Assembly: GCA_021234155.1 (NCBI GenBank)
Contig: JAJEKV010000036.1
Location: forward strand, 10,613,426 to 10,677,425
DNA: 64,000 bases
Source: Isoetes taiwanensis
Lineage: Eukaryota > Streptophyta > Lycopodiopsida > Isoetales > Isoetaceae
Direction of reading: 5' to 3'
Each line of letters begins with the position of its first letter. Positions within the stretch are counted from its first letter, which is position 1. A program made the translations under genes and the position numbers. The notes under the pieces were generated by a model that made no database searches, was not told where the DNA came from, and saw only the letters and a list, made by a program, of their open reading frames with translations. Positions 46,629-59,500 of this stretch are shown here, in pieces.

Positions 46629-47104
46629 TGATCCGACGGAAATGTCCAGCTAAGTGCATTTCTCCCTTAATACGATAGTTTTCTCAAATCTTGCACAGGA
46701 TTAGACTATGTTCATCCTTCTTAGGAAATAAGCTATGTAGTATACAAATGTATGATTGCTCTGGCCGAGAAAGAACAGCCAGATATCTGTGCATGAATAG
46801 GGCGTAACACTGCTAGATCATGACAGACAGTTGTTGTAGAAAATTTGAAATTCAAGATAGATAAGGAGCGAAAACAGGCGACTCAACAGGCACAATTGGA
46901 GAATAAAGGGGAACATCGGGGAGGAGGAGCTCAAGGTTCCGGCGACGGGCGATTCAAAATCTCAGAGCCGTTAGAAATAGGTATAGGCATAAAATAAAAT
47001 AAATTAAAAATTGTGGAAAATCAAGGAATTTGGAAATAAAGGGGATGAAACGTGGCAAAGTGGTGAGATAACACCAGGCGACTGTCCAGCTGCAAAGGAT
47101 GGGA
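46629..47104. other. Upstream region of the Cys-rich frame; no gene seen
   Basis: No coding frame is supported. The sequence becomes purine-rich toward 47000 and leads into the promoter-like segment. Confidence 0.4.
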
Positions 47105-47448
47105 CACGTGGCGGAGACAGGAAGGAAAACGTGAAAGAAAAAAAAAAGGGGGTGGGGGGTAGAAATATAAAAAATATAGAACGTCGTAAATTAACGAATA
47201 TGACTGGACATGACGGGTAGTAGTGATCATGACAGCTACGGATAGCCATAATAATGAGTAGTATAGAGAAAATAGGAAAGGTACACATGTCAGCTATCGG
47301 GCTAGGGATGTGTGGCGGGGATTAGCAGACGAAAACTCTTGGGACAAAATAGGACAAGACTGGCATTTAAGGCGGACGGCCGGAATTAAGTAGGTGGGAA
47401 ACCGGACAGATTTCGTAAACCCTAAATACCCTAAATCCTATATATAAC
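47105..47448 (+). promoter_or_regulatory. Promoter-like region with G-box and TATA box
   Basis: A G-box CACGTGGC starts at 47105 and a canonical plant TATA element CCTATATATAAC lies at 47437-47448, about 30 bp before the likely transcription start. A further TGTGGCGGGG lies between. It faces the Cys-rich reading frame downstream. Assignment is by motif only. Confidence 0.55.
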
Positions 47449-47602
47449 AGTTACAACGAGAGAAAGAGTGATAGTGAAGGCCGCCCCTTAGAACTCAGTT
47501 TCTCCCGGTCGCTTGAGCGCCTGCTTCTGAGGCCCTGGAAATTCAGCCGAGCAAGGAAGCGCCAAGAAAAATCTCAAAGATCCGCCCCTTCGGGGATCAA
47601 GT

Positions 47603-48147
47603 ATGGACGGGGAAAGATTCTTGTGGATGTAGATGAAGAAAAGAAGGTCGGCAAGAAGCGCCCCAACTCCGGCACCCCAGGCAACTTAACAGTGCCATTC
47701 AATCCCGAGCTTGAGGAGCTTAATCCGTGGTGCATTTGCTTCGACAGATGTATGTGCCTGAGCAGAGGTTTGCCATCATGCATCAGCTGCGACCGAGTGC
47801 ATTGTCTGTACTGTGACAGAATTCATCATGCACAGTCCATGCGGGATAGCCAATATACCCTAGGATTGCTTGAAGTACTCGGAGTATTAGGCGACAAGAA
47901 CGACTCGGTGAGGCGCCAAGACATGGATCGAACTATGCAGTGCTTCAATAGATTGCAGGTTCATGCCGCCATACAAAGGTCCTCGAGTTATCAGCACAAT
48001 CTTCTGGTGTGTGATTTCGGTAAGGTTTGTATTTACTGCTGTGAGAAGAACCCCGTCGATTTTTTGTGCCGGGCATATATGGGGAGGAATCTCGAAAAAG
48101 TTAAAAAGATCGGGGAGCCATCTTCCGAAAAGAAGCTAAAAAATTAG
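47603..48147 (+). CDS. Cys-rich protein of unknown family, start region disrupted
   Basis: The frame ending at TAG 48145-48147 is open from 47419, yet has no ATG before 47752. The best ATG (47603) is in another phase and stops after nine codons; one extra base within the GGGG run that follows would put it in frame, so a 1-base error or mutation is likely. The body has a basic, Pro/Ser-containing N-terminus (KKVGKKRPNSGTPGN), a cysteine cluster C-x-C-x3-C-x-C-x6-C-x2-C-x4-C-x2-C-x3-HH (CICFDRCMCLSRGLPSCISC onward) suggesting zinc binding, a central helical stretch and a second cluster (VCDFGKVCIYCCEKN). The C-terminus is Lys-rich. I do not recognise the family. Confidence 0.5.
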
Positions 48148-49941
48148 TTATGGTCAGGAAAAGAGTTTGATCAGCATGAAATCAGGGGAGGAGACGTAAG
48201 AAGGGGGGAGGCCCAAGCAGATGCATGCCATGCTCTCCTTTTGTTCTACTCTTTTTATCTTTTTATCTTTTTATATCTTTTTGTCTTCTTGCTCTACTCT
48301 TTTCTGTTGTCTGTTCAAAACAATCCTTTGTTCAAACAGTTAGGTTCAGAAACTGCAACAACTTTCAAGGAGGCACTATGAATAGATAATAGGCATCAGC
48401 ATCTGACTGTAACAGATCAGTGCAGGTAAGTAATCCCGATCAGAAGGGATACAAATCCTGTTTGTTTGTGTGAGAAAAAACGATTTTGGATAAGAATGGC
48501 TGAAAAAGCTAAGAAATGTAAGTGAGAGAAGAACTCTCCTTTTCAATGTATAATTTTTTGCAGTAAGCATAGCATCGGATGTTATCCATAGTAACTTTGT
48601 CCCAGTGTTGCTTATTCTCTCCCTAAAGCAAAAAGACATATCCCATATCTGTATTTCGTGAACTAATATGATATAACCAAATCAGCGAACTAACGGCTGT
48701 AATTGGGGATGTCCGCATACATCTCGGGGGTGACTATACGAAACCATATTGGGTAATATGTAGTAATTTAGGAAAGGGTACCCAGGGCTCAGTTAGGCAC
48801 GCCAAACAAGACCAAATAGGGGTGGCTGGCTTACCGATAAACTATGCACAAGCTGGACCCGCTAGTTGCCAAAATTAAACATAGGATACAGGTATATGAA
48901 GCTAGGAAGATGCATATAGCAGGTTGGCAGAAATACGAATGAAGGTAAGGGAGGGCGTATGTGTAAGGTGGCAACGACTCTTCGGGTATGGGCCCACATA
49001 GGGGACGAAAGAAATATAGTAATAGAAATATAATAATACGACAAGGCGTGTAAATGTACTATATAGGTTGTATTGAGGTAGTGATGTATTAAGGAAAGTA
49101 TAGATATAATTGCAGGGAGGTATATGATAGACACGAACGCAGACGTACGCAAGCGACCTAGTAGAAGTACAAGTGAAAAGGAGAAGTTGGGCGGATACGT
49201 GAAACTCTATTAATCTATTAATCCAAGAGACGTGACAAAACGAAGAAGAGACGAACAGAAACCAGATAAATAGGGGGGTCCAGGAGTAGATGGTGCAAAG
49301 GGTGGAAGGCTAAGCTATGGGACAGAGGGACGGGTGTCTCCGCCATACACCAGGACAGAGTGGGGAAATAGCCCACCGGCTGGTGCCGACTGCTAAGCAA
49401 CAGACACCAACTTACCCGGCCCATAGAATGGAAACGAAAATGGAAGTGGAAAGACAGAGGTTGCCAAGTACAGGACAGTGAGGATCCAATCCTCCGGCTG
49501 GTGCACCAAAGTCACAAAAAACCCACTCCCAAAAGAATACAAAGAAAGCAAAACAGCCCATATGGTACCGAAAATCACTGAATTCAGGGAATTGAATACA
49601 AATCTAAGGGCCAGCCATAAAACGCCGATAGTAAATGGCGGACGCAAACACCCAGTAATCATATCTTAGATAGGATGATTCGAATTTTGAAATTCAAAAA
49701 CTGAAAGAATATGGGGGGGAAAAAGGTCCGAACGGATAAATAAAGGAACAAGATATAGTAAGCCCGCGGAAGAGAAATAGGAAACAAGAAAGCACAAAGA
49801 GAGAGCGAAATTTAAAGGGAATTCGGGCGGCCGGAACCACCACAACAAATGTAAAGAAGAATGGCTAGCCAAGCAGAGCGGGGGCAAGCAGGAAGAACTC
49901 AAGCAAGATCTGCAGGACTTCTGGCACGATGGACGTGAAGG
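48148..49941. other. No gene seen; 3' flank with pyrimidine tract
   Basis: A CTTTTTATCTTTTTATC tract at 48250-48300 follows the Cys-rich frame. The remainder is purine-rich on the plus strand, with many short frames but no recognisable motif. The phrase CCGGCTGGTGC occurs twice (49377 and 49494). Confidence 0.45.
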
Positions 49942-50192
49942 CCGGGAAGCCGGTCCCGAGGATGGAAGCAATCAACACACACCGCCGGGCAACGTAACAA
50001 AGAGGCAATAGGGAAAGTGGAAGAACGGGTGCAGGTGGTGGAAGATACAGAGGTGGAAATTCGGAAGAGGATGGAAGATGTAGAGAAAGAAAAAGCAGAA
50101 ATCATACAAAGGTTGGTGATATTAGAAAAGCAGAACATCATCTCATTAAGAAAAAACTCATTACTAAGCTATTGTAAAACTACTATGGTTTA
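49942..50192 (+). pseudogene. Coiled-coil frame cut at the repeat junction
   Basis: An open frame encodes KVEERVQVVEDTEVEIRKRM followed by EDVEKEKAEIIQRLVILEKQ, a clear charged heptad-type coiled coil. Exactly after LEKQ the sequence switches at 50132 to the large repeat, where the frame ends by chance at 50190-50192. The coiled coil resembles the N-terminal part of some plant retrotransposon gag proteins, but that is only a guess. Confidence 0.4.
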
Positions 50193-51152
50193 AGATACAC
50201 TAAATGGTTAAGGATGGAAGCAACCAAGCAAGTTGGTCAACTTGTTAATATTAACATAGACTAGCGAAGAATCCCTAGTTCTCAGAACTTTTATGCAAGA
50301 AGGAGAAATTCATTTGTAGGATCACTCGCAAGCTCAAACCTGGGGAGCTTCCCCTGGAACTTGTCAAGTCTAATGAAAATAAACTTTGCTGGCCTCTTAA
50401 AATTTGCATTAAAGTTTAATATGAAATTCGTAATAAGTAATATGCAATTCAAATGTATGTGTTTTCTAGTTAATCATACTATGATGATGTTGAGGGCGAC
50501 GTCTGTCTTCGAATATTAAATTATTATGAGGCGCTTGTTTTATTGGTCATTATTTTTTTGGTGAAGATTTCCTTTACGATATCCATCTATTCTTAAGGAA
50601 AGGCGGTTGTTTCATGACTCCCATCTGTTCTTGAGGAATAGGTAGTAATGATTTTCTATGCTTTTAGAGTATTGCTTTCTTCCTTTTATGCTTTCAAAAT
50701 GTTTCGATGGTTTTTTTCTTGCATGCATGCGCCCTAAATCGCTTTTTGCAGGTTATGGCTCCGATAGATAAATGCCAGTTATCTGATAACAAATAGAATG
50801 GAAAAAGATGGAGTAAATGGAAGCATGGGCTTGAGTTTCATGCGCTACAATTTACTGCAGCGACAAGAGAAAGGGTAGATTGATCGAAAGAAGGAGCCAA
50901 GAAGAAAAATGGATAATACCAATTACTACATTGTTAGGGCATGAGTTATGGCATGAGATAGAGCATTTGGGCTACAACAAGATGCACGCCGCTTGCTTGT
51001 CTTCGCGGCGACCAAGGGAGCTAGGGCGAGGAAGACGATGCGGGGAAAAAAAAAAGAAAAGAAACAAAAAGAAAAAGGGAGAAAAAGTCTTTATTTATGC
51101 ATAGAACTGGCGACCATTTTTTTTTGCTTTGTTCTCCTTTCGTATATAAGAA

Positions 51153-52534
51153 GGGTGAAAATATTCTTACCTAGTTTTGGTGATTCCATCGCGGTGAATA
51201 CTCTCCGCTGAATCATAGACCCTCCGGAACTGGATCCGCCCGGAGGCCTTCATTATCCGTGCGACAACGCCGTGTACCTTCCGATGGATCCCAGCCATCC
51301 GTACTCAGAGGGTCCATCCCGTCGTCCGCTTTATACCTTCCCGGCCAAATCACATCCGCCAAATATCGCCGGACGGAATCACCGCCTGCTATTCCATGCA
51401 AATCGAATCACACCGAATTGATACCGCGAGATGGAATCACTACTGTAGTATTCACCCCGCGGAATCACCCGCGATGTATTCCACCAGATGGAATCACCAT
51501 TCGAATTGATCCCTACCGGTGGAATCACCCGTGATAGATTCCACCGGATGGAATCACCATTCTAATTTATCCCGCCTATGGAATCATATATCATAATATT
51601 CTCTCCATAGAATATTCGGCATATTCTACCTGGACGGAATCACTAGATACTTACGTAAGCCCAATGTTTGTCATTTTTGTGCCTGTCTATTGTTATTCTT
51701 TGCACACTGCCCAGAATTTTTATGGATGGGGATTTGAACCCCTTGCCAATATCGACAATGCCATGGGCACTTTAAAACAAGAATCCGCTTTGTTATTCTC
51801 GCACAATCGCCCAAATTTTTATGGATGGGGATTTGAACCCTTTGCCAATATCGGCAATGGCATGGGCTTTAAAACAAGAATAAGAAATAAGGAACAGGGT
51901 CATCCGCCTTTGTCAAGCTTTTGCTGTTTTTTCAGCAAAAATGAGCTCAAACTCCATAAGCAAGCTTCCGCTACCGGAACAGAACCAAAAGCTTAAAAAA
52001 ACCTGCATAAACCCTGCTGAAACCATGCCAGATTTGCAGAACCCATGCCCTTTTGTTTGATTTTTTGAAATCATGCCGAAAACCAAAACCCATGCCCTTT
52101 TGCCCGGTTGCTACCCATTGAGTTTTTTTCATCCAACAAGAACAAGAAAAGAAGGAAGATAGCCTCATTTCAATGCGCCATCGCCGGAAAGCAAGCGCCA
52201 TAAGGCACTAACAAAACACCTCCCACAAGAATAAAGAATAGGGCGTCAAAAATTTGAATTTTACTGGAATATTCTGGATGGTGATTCCGCCGCATGGAAT
52301 AACAGAGCCCGGTGATTCCGTCCGGCAAAGTTTGGCATGTAATTCAGCGGAAGGTATAAAACGGACGGCGGGATGGACCCTTACGTGACGGATGGCCGAT
52401 CCATCGGGAAAATTACACACCGCGTTGTCGCACGACAAGGGGCCTCGAACGGATCCCGCTGAGGGTCCGCGGATTCCGTGGAGAGTATTCACCCCGATGG
52501 AATCACCAAAACCGAGGTAAGAATATTTTCACCC
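51153..52534. mobile_element. Mutator-like element, second copy at the orthologous position
   Basis: Same termini, same interior and the same ATATAAGAA duplication on both sides as the element at 23558-24972, but 1382 bp with many small differences. Because the insertion site is shared, the element was present before the block was duplicated, or both are one locus assembled twice. Confidence 0.92.
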
Positions 52535-53032
52535 ATATAAGAAAGTTCGCTTTACGACATATTCTCACTGTGGAAGCCGGTCCGATCGCGATCGAAGACA
52601 GAGGCGATCTTACCTGATACGGTAGAATGTTAGGTAAATGAACTTTTATTATAATGTGAAAATAGGTTATGTCACATTCCTCAAAGTGACAAGAATGGAG
52701 GGTAAACATGCCGTAACGTAAGGTAAAAAAATGTAATCGCAACAACGTGAAACACATGCATCTCAGATTTAGGAAAAGCATGAACTGGCTTCCACCCACT
52801 GACCATAGGATAGCCATACGCCATGTAGCATGCACCGATGCGTGCTACTGCCAATTTCCACGTTGTTTCACCGGTTCCACCCCTTTCGAGGCCGCTTCTG
52901 TTCAATCAAGGTAAGCTGGTATCAAATCTTGTTCATACAATCATATGGCAAATAGTATGGGATGGACAAGGTATAATCATCCGCTTCATTATACGGCCAT
53001 GATTGAATATAACGGCGCAACTCTAATGAATT

Positions 53033-56000
53033 TCCAAAACAAGGTGACTCCGGATCAACGGGTATCTAACAACCAGGTTCTTTGCCGCGACAATGTGTGA
53101 TTCCTTTAAAAACCTTCAAAACGGTGACTTTTTGCAAGCACCTGAAAAAAATTTAGGAGAAACGGTCCTTTGACCTTTAAAAGGTAGCATTTTTGGAACA
53201 AAACAAACAAAATACAACATTTATAATTAAAAGGGAGGTCTGCTTTTTGTGGGGCATTTTAACCGCTTATGACTTGACCCTGGCGTGACATTAATAAACA
53301 CAACACGGGATGAAGCGAGCTGCAAAGAAAAGAACCACAATTATCAGATGCAAGTGGTCAAATATTGTCTATAAGGCCAAGATATTATGCACATTTTTGC
53401 CAAACCATTGTTTGAAAAATTCAATAATAAATAACGTCACCACAAATGCGATAGTTGTCCCAGCAGATAACCTGCATCAGTTTGTCTATGAGCGCAGATA
53501 CTTGTGCGATCCGTAAAAACGATCATTAAAAAATCCTTTGAAACATTATTCGCATGGGCAAACCAAATTCAAAAAGCCCCAGAAATAAATTCCAAACATG
53601 CCCCGCCGACTTTGTCCAAATGGCTAAAGCATATACTATCTTGTATTCCAATAAGAATAGCTCACATCAGAAAGAATTTATAGCTGCAGCTATACTAGTT
53701 CTATATTGATTCTTTGATTTCCAAGCTTCCAAACTCAGAGTATTGTATAACCTTCTTTTTTACAAATTACCATTAATGCTTTTATGTATCTATCTCCTTT
53801 AAGAACCAAAATACTCACACGCCGCTCTGGAGAATACATCTCAGCCAAGCAAACAAATCTCCACCTCCTGCCTACTCACCCACTTATGGTAGCTGACACA
53901 ACCAACAACCTTTACACCGAGCAACAGTTCATTATCCGATGGTGCAAACACGCAAAACTGCGCCATCAAAATAAAAAAGGAATTCATTCACCATTAATCA
54001 ACTACATCATTTTAGTCATTTCCACAATGTAAGCCAATCGAATGTTAGTGAGCTAGGCCTCTATCAACCAACTAGAAAGAAGGCGTCGTGCTTGCCTAGA
54101 AGGGATAAATAATTTTCAAGCCAAGTCAAGATAATTAAAGTAGGGTAAAAAGAGACCCGTTATGTGCATATAATCAACGGGCATAGGCAAAAAAAGATAT
54201 ACTATGGTTAAGGCTGCCACCATGTTAGAAGCTCTTCAACCATAAATCTCTGCAACATCTCCAGAGAATAGAACTGAAACACAGAAATGGTCTAGAAACC
54301 ATTTCACCCAAAATAAACCATTGGTAAAATAAATAGGTAGGAAATATTAAGTGTGAGGTACAAATTAGTAGGTTGTAAAAATGGTGGTAGAAATTTCACT
54401 GGTCTATAAATAAGATAGACAAAATCTTTTATGGCGCGCCAAGACAGCAACGTGACTTTTTTTTCCCCTTTTCTCTCACTTCCGCATCGTGATCACTCGG
54501 ACGACCTTTGCGCTACCCTGGTTCCAAAAGTGTTCTTGGCAAATTAAGTAAAAGTTGTACAGCCTGGAGGTAAGATCGGTAAGTGCGCTTAGAAATTTTT
54601 GAAGTTACATTATCGATAGAAACATCGACAGGGTTCTTTTTTGCATCTTCTGCTGGATTTTTCCAAGTTGGAAGCGCATGAATCACACAGCCAAAAGCCT
54701 CAAACTTTACGTATTTTCGGTATAGATAATGATGAAATAGGCACACCCACAACAATCTGAGCCCCGCTTCTATTTTGGCGTCACAAAGCAGCTTTTGCCC
54801 CGCTTTGATGTATTAATGCGATACTTTAGGGTCTATTTTGCGCCGCGATGATGCACCGGGTTAATTTTAAACGACATACCGCTCCCGTTCGATGTTGGCA
54901 CTTCGCGGATACTGTGCCTGAAAGACCCGGAAAGATCCATCCCATGCCCGTGCAGGCGCGTTCACTATCTTATAGCGCTGTCCCAACTAGAATCTTTTGC
55001 TTACTTTTGCTCATGCTTCACATTTCACAAGGATTGCGTAAAACAAGGAATCCGGGTGCCCATCACAAAGAATCTCATTGTGCCGCTCAAGAAAGGTATT
55101 TATAAAACATTTTATGATTTTGTAGATTAATCGCCATGTTTCTGACATCAATACTTACGTGAACAAAGCTTCATTAATAAAATTGCCGGATCGCGAGGGT
55201 TTAGATGCAATGGTTGGAGGTAGGTTGGCCTATGTAATTATGTTTTGTTAGAACCATATAGGATTTTAATAATCTCATGATTATATTAAAGCTGAGCTTC
55301 CTTTCATCTTTCATCTTCTGTAGGTTAACTTAATGGAGCAGTTGAGCTATCATAGATGGAATTCCAATCTTTGCATCAATATGTCCTATAATAGTAGAAC
55401 AATTTTAAGTTCATGCTCCCATGGTTTGTTTATTGTAATGTCAATTCTTTTGGCTTCTTTGCTACTATGCGCCTCCGTGCATTAGATGCCATACATTGGC
55501 GCATCAAGTAGTGAGGAATCAGCCTGTAGGTATTATTCCTTTATCATGATCTACCGCTAAGTCCAACTTTTGGACGGTATGGCAAACTTGAAGCACCTAT
55601 TCTTATCTTTAGTCAAGTTAAGTCTCGAAGACCGCTTGATATATCGCTTGATACTTCACTTCAACATTTCAAAGTCGGAATAACCACATTCATGCCATGG
55701 ATTAACAGAACTATTGGGGTTTATTTAAATTTTGAATGTGGATACCAGATTAGAAGATTCCAAAAATCCATACAGAGCAACGAGAGCTGTGCTACAAGCA
55801 TGAATTAATACCCTCATACAAAGCTTTTTATCTTATGTGGCCTCAAGTAGATGTTCACGCGTAAAAATGTCGAGTTTATGTTCGCATACGGTGGTATAGC
55901 CACAAGTAATGTAAGATTTTTGGTATTGTGTTACAAGGCATAGCCATAGATTACTGTGAAAACAAGAATTTCTACACATGCATATAAATCACTGGTTATA

Positions 56001-56515
56001 TGTGTTTCTCTTCTTCGGCCTCTTCCCTACTACATTCTAAAGAGGAGGTCTAATGACTTCAAGTTGTTTGTCATATGCGTATTCTTGTAGGTATTTTAGG
56101 TTTTAATTAAAACCCGCAAATTTTCGCTTTGCGTGATCGGCGGGTGTACAATACTGCCTTTAGGTTTTGTTTTTCCTGTGGGCCTATTCGAACCTTGATT
56201 TCGGCCTTTCTCGATATTGTTAACAACCTTACTGATTCTAGTAGGTTTCTTTTCAACATAGACGATGTGGGCGGCTTTTTACAAAATTTGTTCTCTTTTT
56301 ATTTTTCGAGGACGAGAGATCGATGTATTGCTAAGCTCCAAAGATGCCATTTATTAAAGGGCCTAGACCTGTGGCACTCTCAAATCTAAATTTTAGTATC
56401 CATTTTGTGCGATGATCCCAAAAGTGGTCGAACGCTTTAAGGAATCTAGGGAATCTTCAGCATTTTTCTTTATTAAGGCAATTGCGGTGTCATTAGCTTG
56501 ATCCGGCCACCCTGT
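53033..56515. mobile_element. Second copy of the palindrome-bearing inverted-terminus element
   Basis: Termini AACAAGGTGAC (left) and GATCCGGCCACCCTGTTT (right) correspond to those at 25494 and 29115, but are damaged. The CTATGCGYGCATAG palindromes of the first copy are all altered or missing here (for example TGCGTGATCGGCGGG where the first copy has the perfect palindrome at 28731). Confidence 0.7.
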
Positions 56516-59500
56516 TTCTAGAGTGTGTACTACATTTGCCATTCATTTCAAAGTGAGCTTTACCTTGTTATTTTCGACGAGAGAGTAGACATAACAGATA
56601 GAACAATTTTAATTTGGTCATTTACTTACAAGGATATGACATCAATCAATTGGTAAAGTCTCATATGTCAATATTATTAATAAAATTTCATTTCTATATT
56701 TACAGAATAAAGGTAAAACGGTGTTAGTATATTGGACTGCATAGATCCAAAAAAGAGCCGCCCACACCCCACTATTTCCGCTTAACAATTATAGAAGCTT
56801 TAACTAACCTTCTAGATATAGTATGTCCACCTAGTCTAGATTTCCCAAGCTTTCGCTGCTGTGAAGATTAAACATTTCATTCATCCCTTTGATGATTGTC
56901 TTTGAGCTTCTACATCTCTACCTTGTATCAAGGAAATGATCTTTACGATGGCTCAACATTCGGCCATATGGTGTATTAGTGCCGCCAACCGCTCTTACCA
57001 TATCGCGCTCGACATGCATAAGGCGTTACAAATGATATAGTTCCCAACCTGCCGGATCCAAACCGGCCTTCACCGGTTGATCAGTACCGTGGATAAGAAA
57101 TTTCGGTCAGGCATAATGAGGAACAAGCATTTTGCCTTTGAATCAACTCCTCGCGGATAAACAAATATCTTCTGCGACGTAACCCGTGGATAAACCGGGA
57201 TGACCCGATGGCAACTCGCCAAGGTTCCGGAGTAACGCCGAACGATAAACAGTCGAGTGATAAAACCTAGGCCGTGGATTGATAATCGCAGCCGCGGGTT
57301 CCGTGTTGGGTGAGGCAGTTTGTCGGTTAAGGTCATCTTCTCATTGTTATGGTTTATAAACGTGCTCGGCCTTGCTCGGGCGACAAATACAGTTCTTCAA
57401 GGGATTAACCCTCTTCTAATCGATTGTGACATTGAAGTACATTTCTTGATGAAAGTTAAATTAATTTGATTTTATCGCTTCCGCCTTTGCAAGTAACTCT
57501 GATAAAATGCATTTAAAGAAGAAAAAACCGGCTGAATAATAAAATTTTGTATCCATGATGTCCCCAGAAATGATACAAAATAACCCCAACTGAGAAAATG
57601 GATGTGATAAATACTGTAGTAAAAACACAATAACTCTCGCCGCTATAAGCCAAGTTCCGATTTTTATGTAGGCTAATCACCATCTCGTGTCCGTCCACCT
57701 GCCATGCCACGTTGTATTGTTCCTTCGTCGACCAAATTTGCTTGAGTAGCTTTTACTCGCTTCTTGCTTTTACCCTCCACCCTGGAGTTTTTATTTACAT
57801 TTATATCACCCACGATTTTACTGGTGCAATGGTGGATTAACTTATCATTTTCATAACAAATACTTTTAGTGACCCAACACCTGTAAATTATAGGCCCATC
57901 TTGCAACGCCTCATAAATGTCATACAGAGGTAATTCCCCAAATTATAGGCCCATAAGCTGCAACTATAATGTTGTGTTAGTGACTTTAGGTGCCATCCCC
58001 CCATACTGCCATGTAGGCGTGATGGGCATCCATTCCATTAGTGAAAAGCTCGTCCATCAGTTATTACAGTACTTGCCTCGAATTGAGCCTGACAGACCCC
58101 TATGAAGCATAATAGAGGGATTATCTTTGCATTAGTACAAGTTAGAATAAAATACTTTCAGAATTGAGTGGTCCAGGAGATGGAATGAAAAACTAGGGCA
58201 GACTGGGGTCAGATCATGAAGAGGTTTTAAGACAATATGGGTTTCCCAGAAAAGCAGGACATTAGCAGGGGCCTAGGTGCAAATAGCTAGCCGATAACAT
58301 ATATTTCAGGTTATACAAGAGGAAATGCGTATTATGAGGTTCTTGCTGCAGAAGGAGAGAAGGCAAGCCACACAAAATGGGCTTATAGGGGAGGCCATTG
58401 GCGATTATTGGGGGATGTGGACAGGATGGCAGCTGCCTGGGGTCGCGCTGACGGCTCCAATAAGAGGCCAATTTAAAAGACCGCAGGTCCCTTTCGGAAC
58501 GTATATCGGGAAGTGAAAGTGGACGCCCCGCAAGTCTCTTAGTGCCTTCTAGGTTCAAATCACCCGCATTTGCTGAAGCTGGTTTAGGGTTCGACCGGCT
58601 CCATTGGTGAATCGCCGCCCGTAGTTCTGCCCACGCCCCTGTTAATCACCGGTAATCCGCACACAAAGTGGCGTTTATCTTTCGCTTTTCCGGTTGCCTC
58701 GTTTATACTCGGCCACCCCTTTGTCTTCCATTTTAAGTGTTTGTTTTACAACCCAGTATCATTATAAGGGGAAAAATAACAGCTCACAGTATTAAGTATC
58801 CTGCTCAACCCAGATGTAGACAAATGGGCAACCCGATTCTGGCTGCCAATCAAGTATTGTGAACGTAAAATAATTTAGAGCCATGCATGGACAGGACCCT
58901 AAAGCTGGTGAGAGTGATGTGCACCCACATCGATTGCATCACACATACGTTCGTAGCTGGCAACCAGTCCTTAATACACATTGCTTCAAGACATGACTAC
59001 TCAAAGAAAAGGAGCTCATGGATTTCGATCTCCTGAATATCACATGTACTATGGTGCTGAGAAGGGTTTTCTGTATAAGGTGAACCCATACTATTATTCA
59101 CATATCCGCCGGTACCACTGAAATAGGTGCTGTGATGCTCAGTATTTTCGCGTTCCATGAGGGAATATTCTGTATCAGGCTCGGAATCAAAAGGAAAAGA
59201 AGAATATTGCAAATATTGCTTGTTAGATTTTCTCTTCCTCATTCACATTTCATCTTCATCCTCGTCCCAGTATTTTGGTTGATAGAGATGTCGTTTATAC
59301 TGTGTAAGATTTTTTCAGCCGTACCGGAAAGCTGGTTTTGACTTATTGGGTAAATGAGACAATAAAGGCAGTATGATTAAACTAACTAGCTTGTTTGAGC
59401 AGTGCCTTAACGAGTTATTAGGGATGCCGTTTTCCTTTTGTGTTCGTGGTTCCAGTTTCCTTTGTAAAGTAGATTTTAGTTTGGCAGTTCTTCATGGATA

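Noticed and set aside
47603-48147. Viral origin of the Cys-rich frame
   Set aside because: Cysteine clusters and a compact promoter made me consider it, but no capsid, replication or movement-protein motif is visible nearby.
58997-59242. 81-codon minus-strand frame in copy 2
   Set aside because: The matching region of copy 1 (32220-32400) is split into other frames; the open frame is a by-product of the small indels in copy 2.
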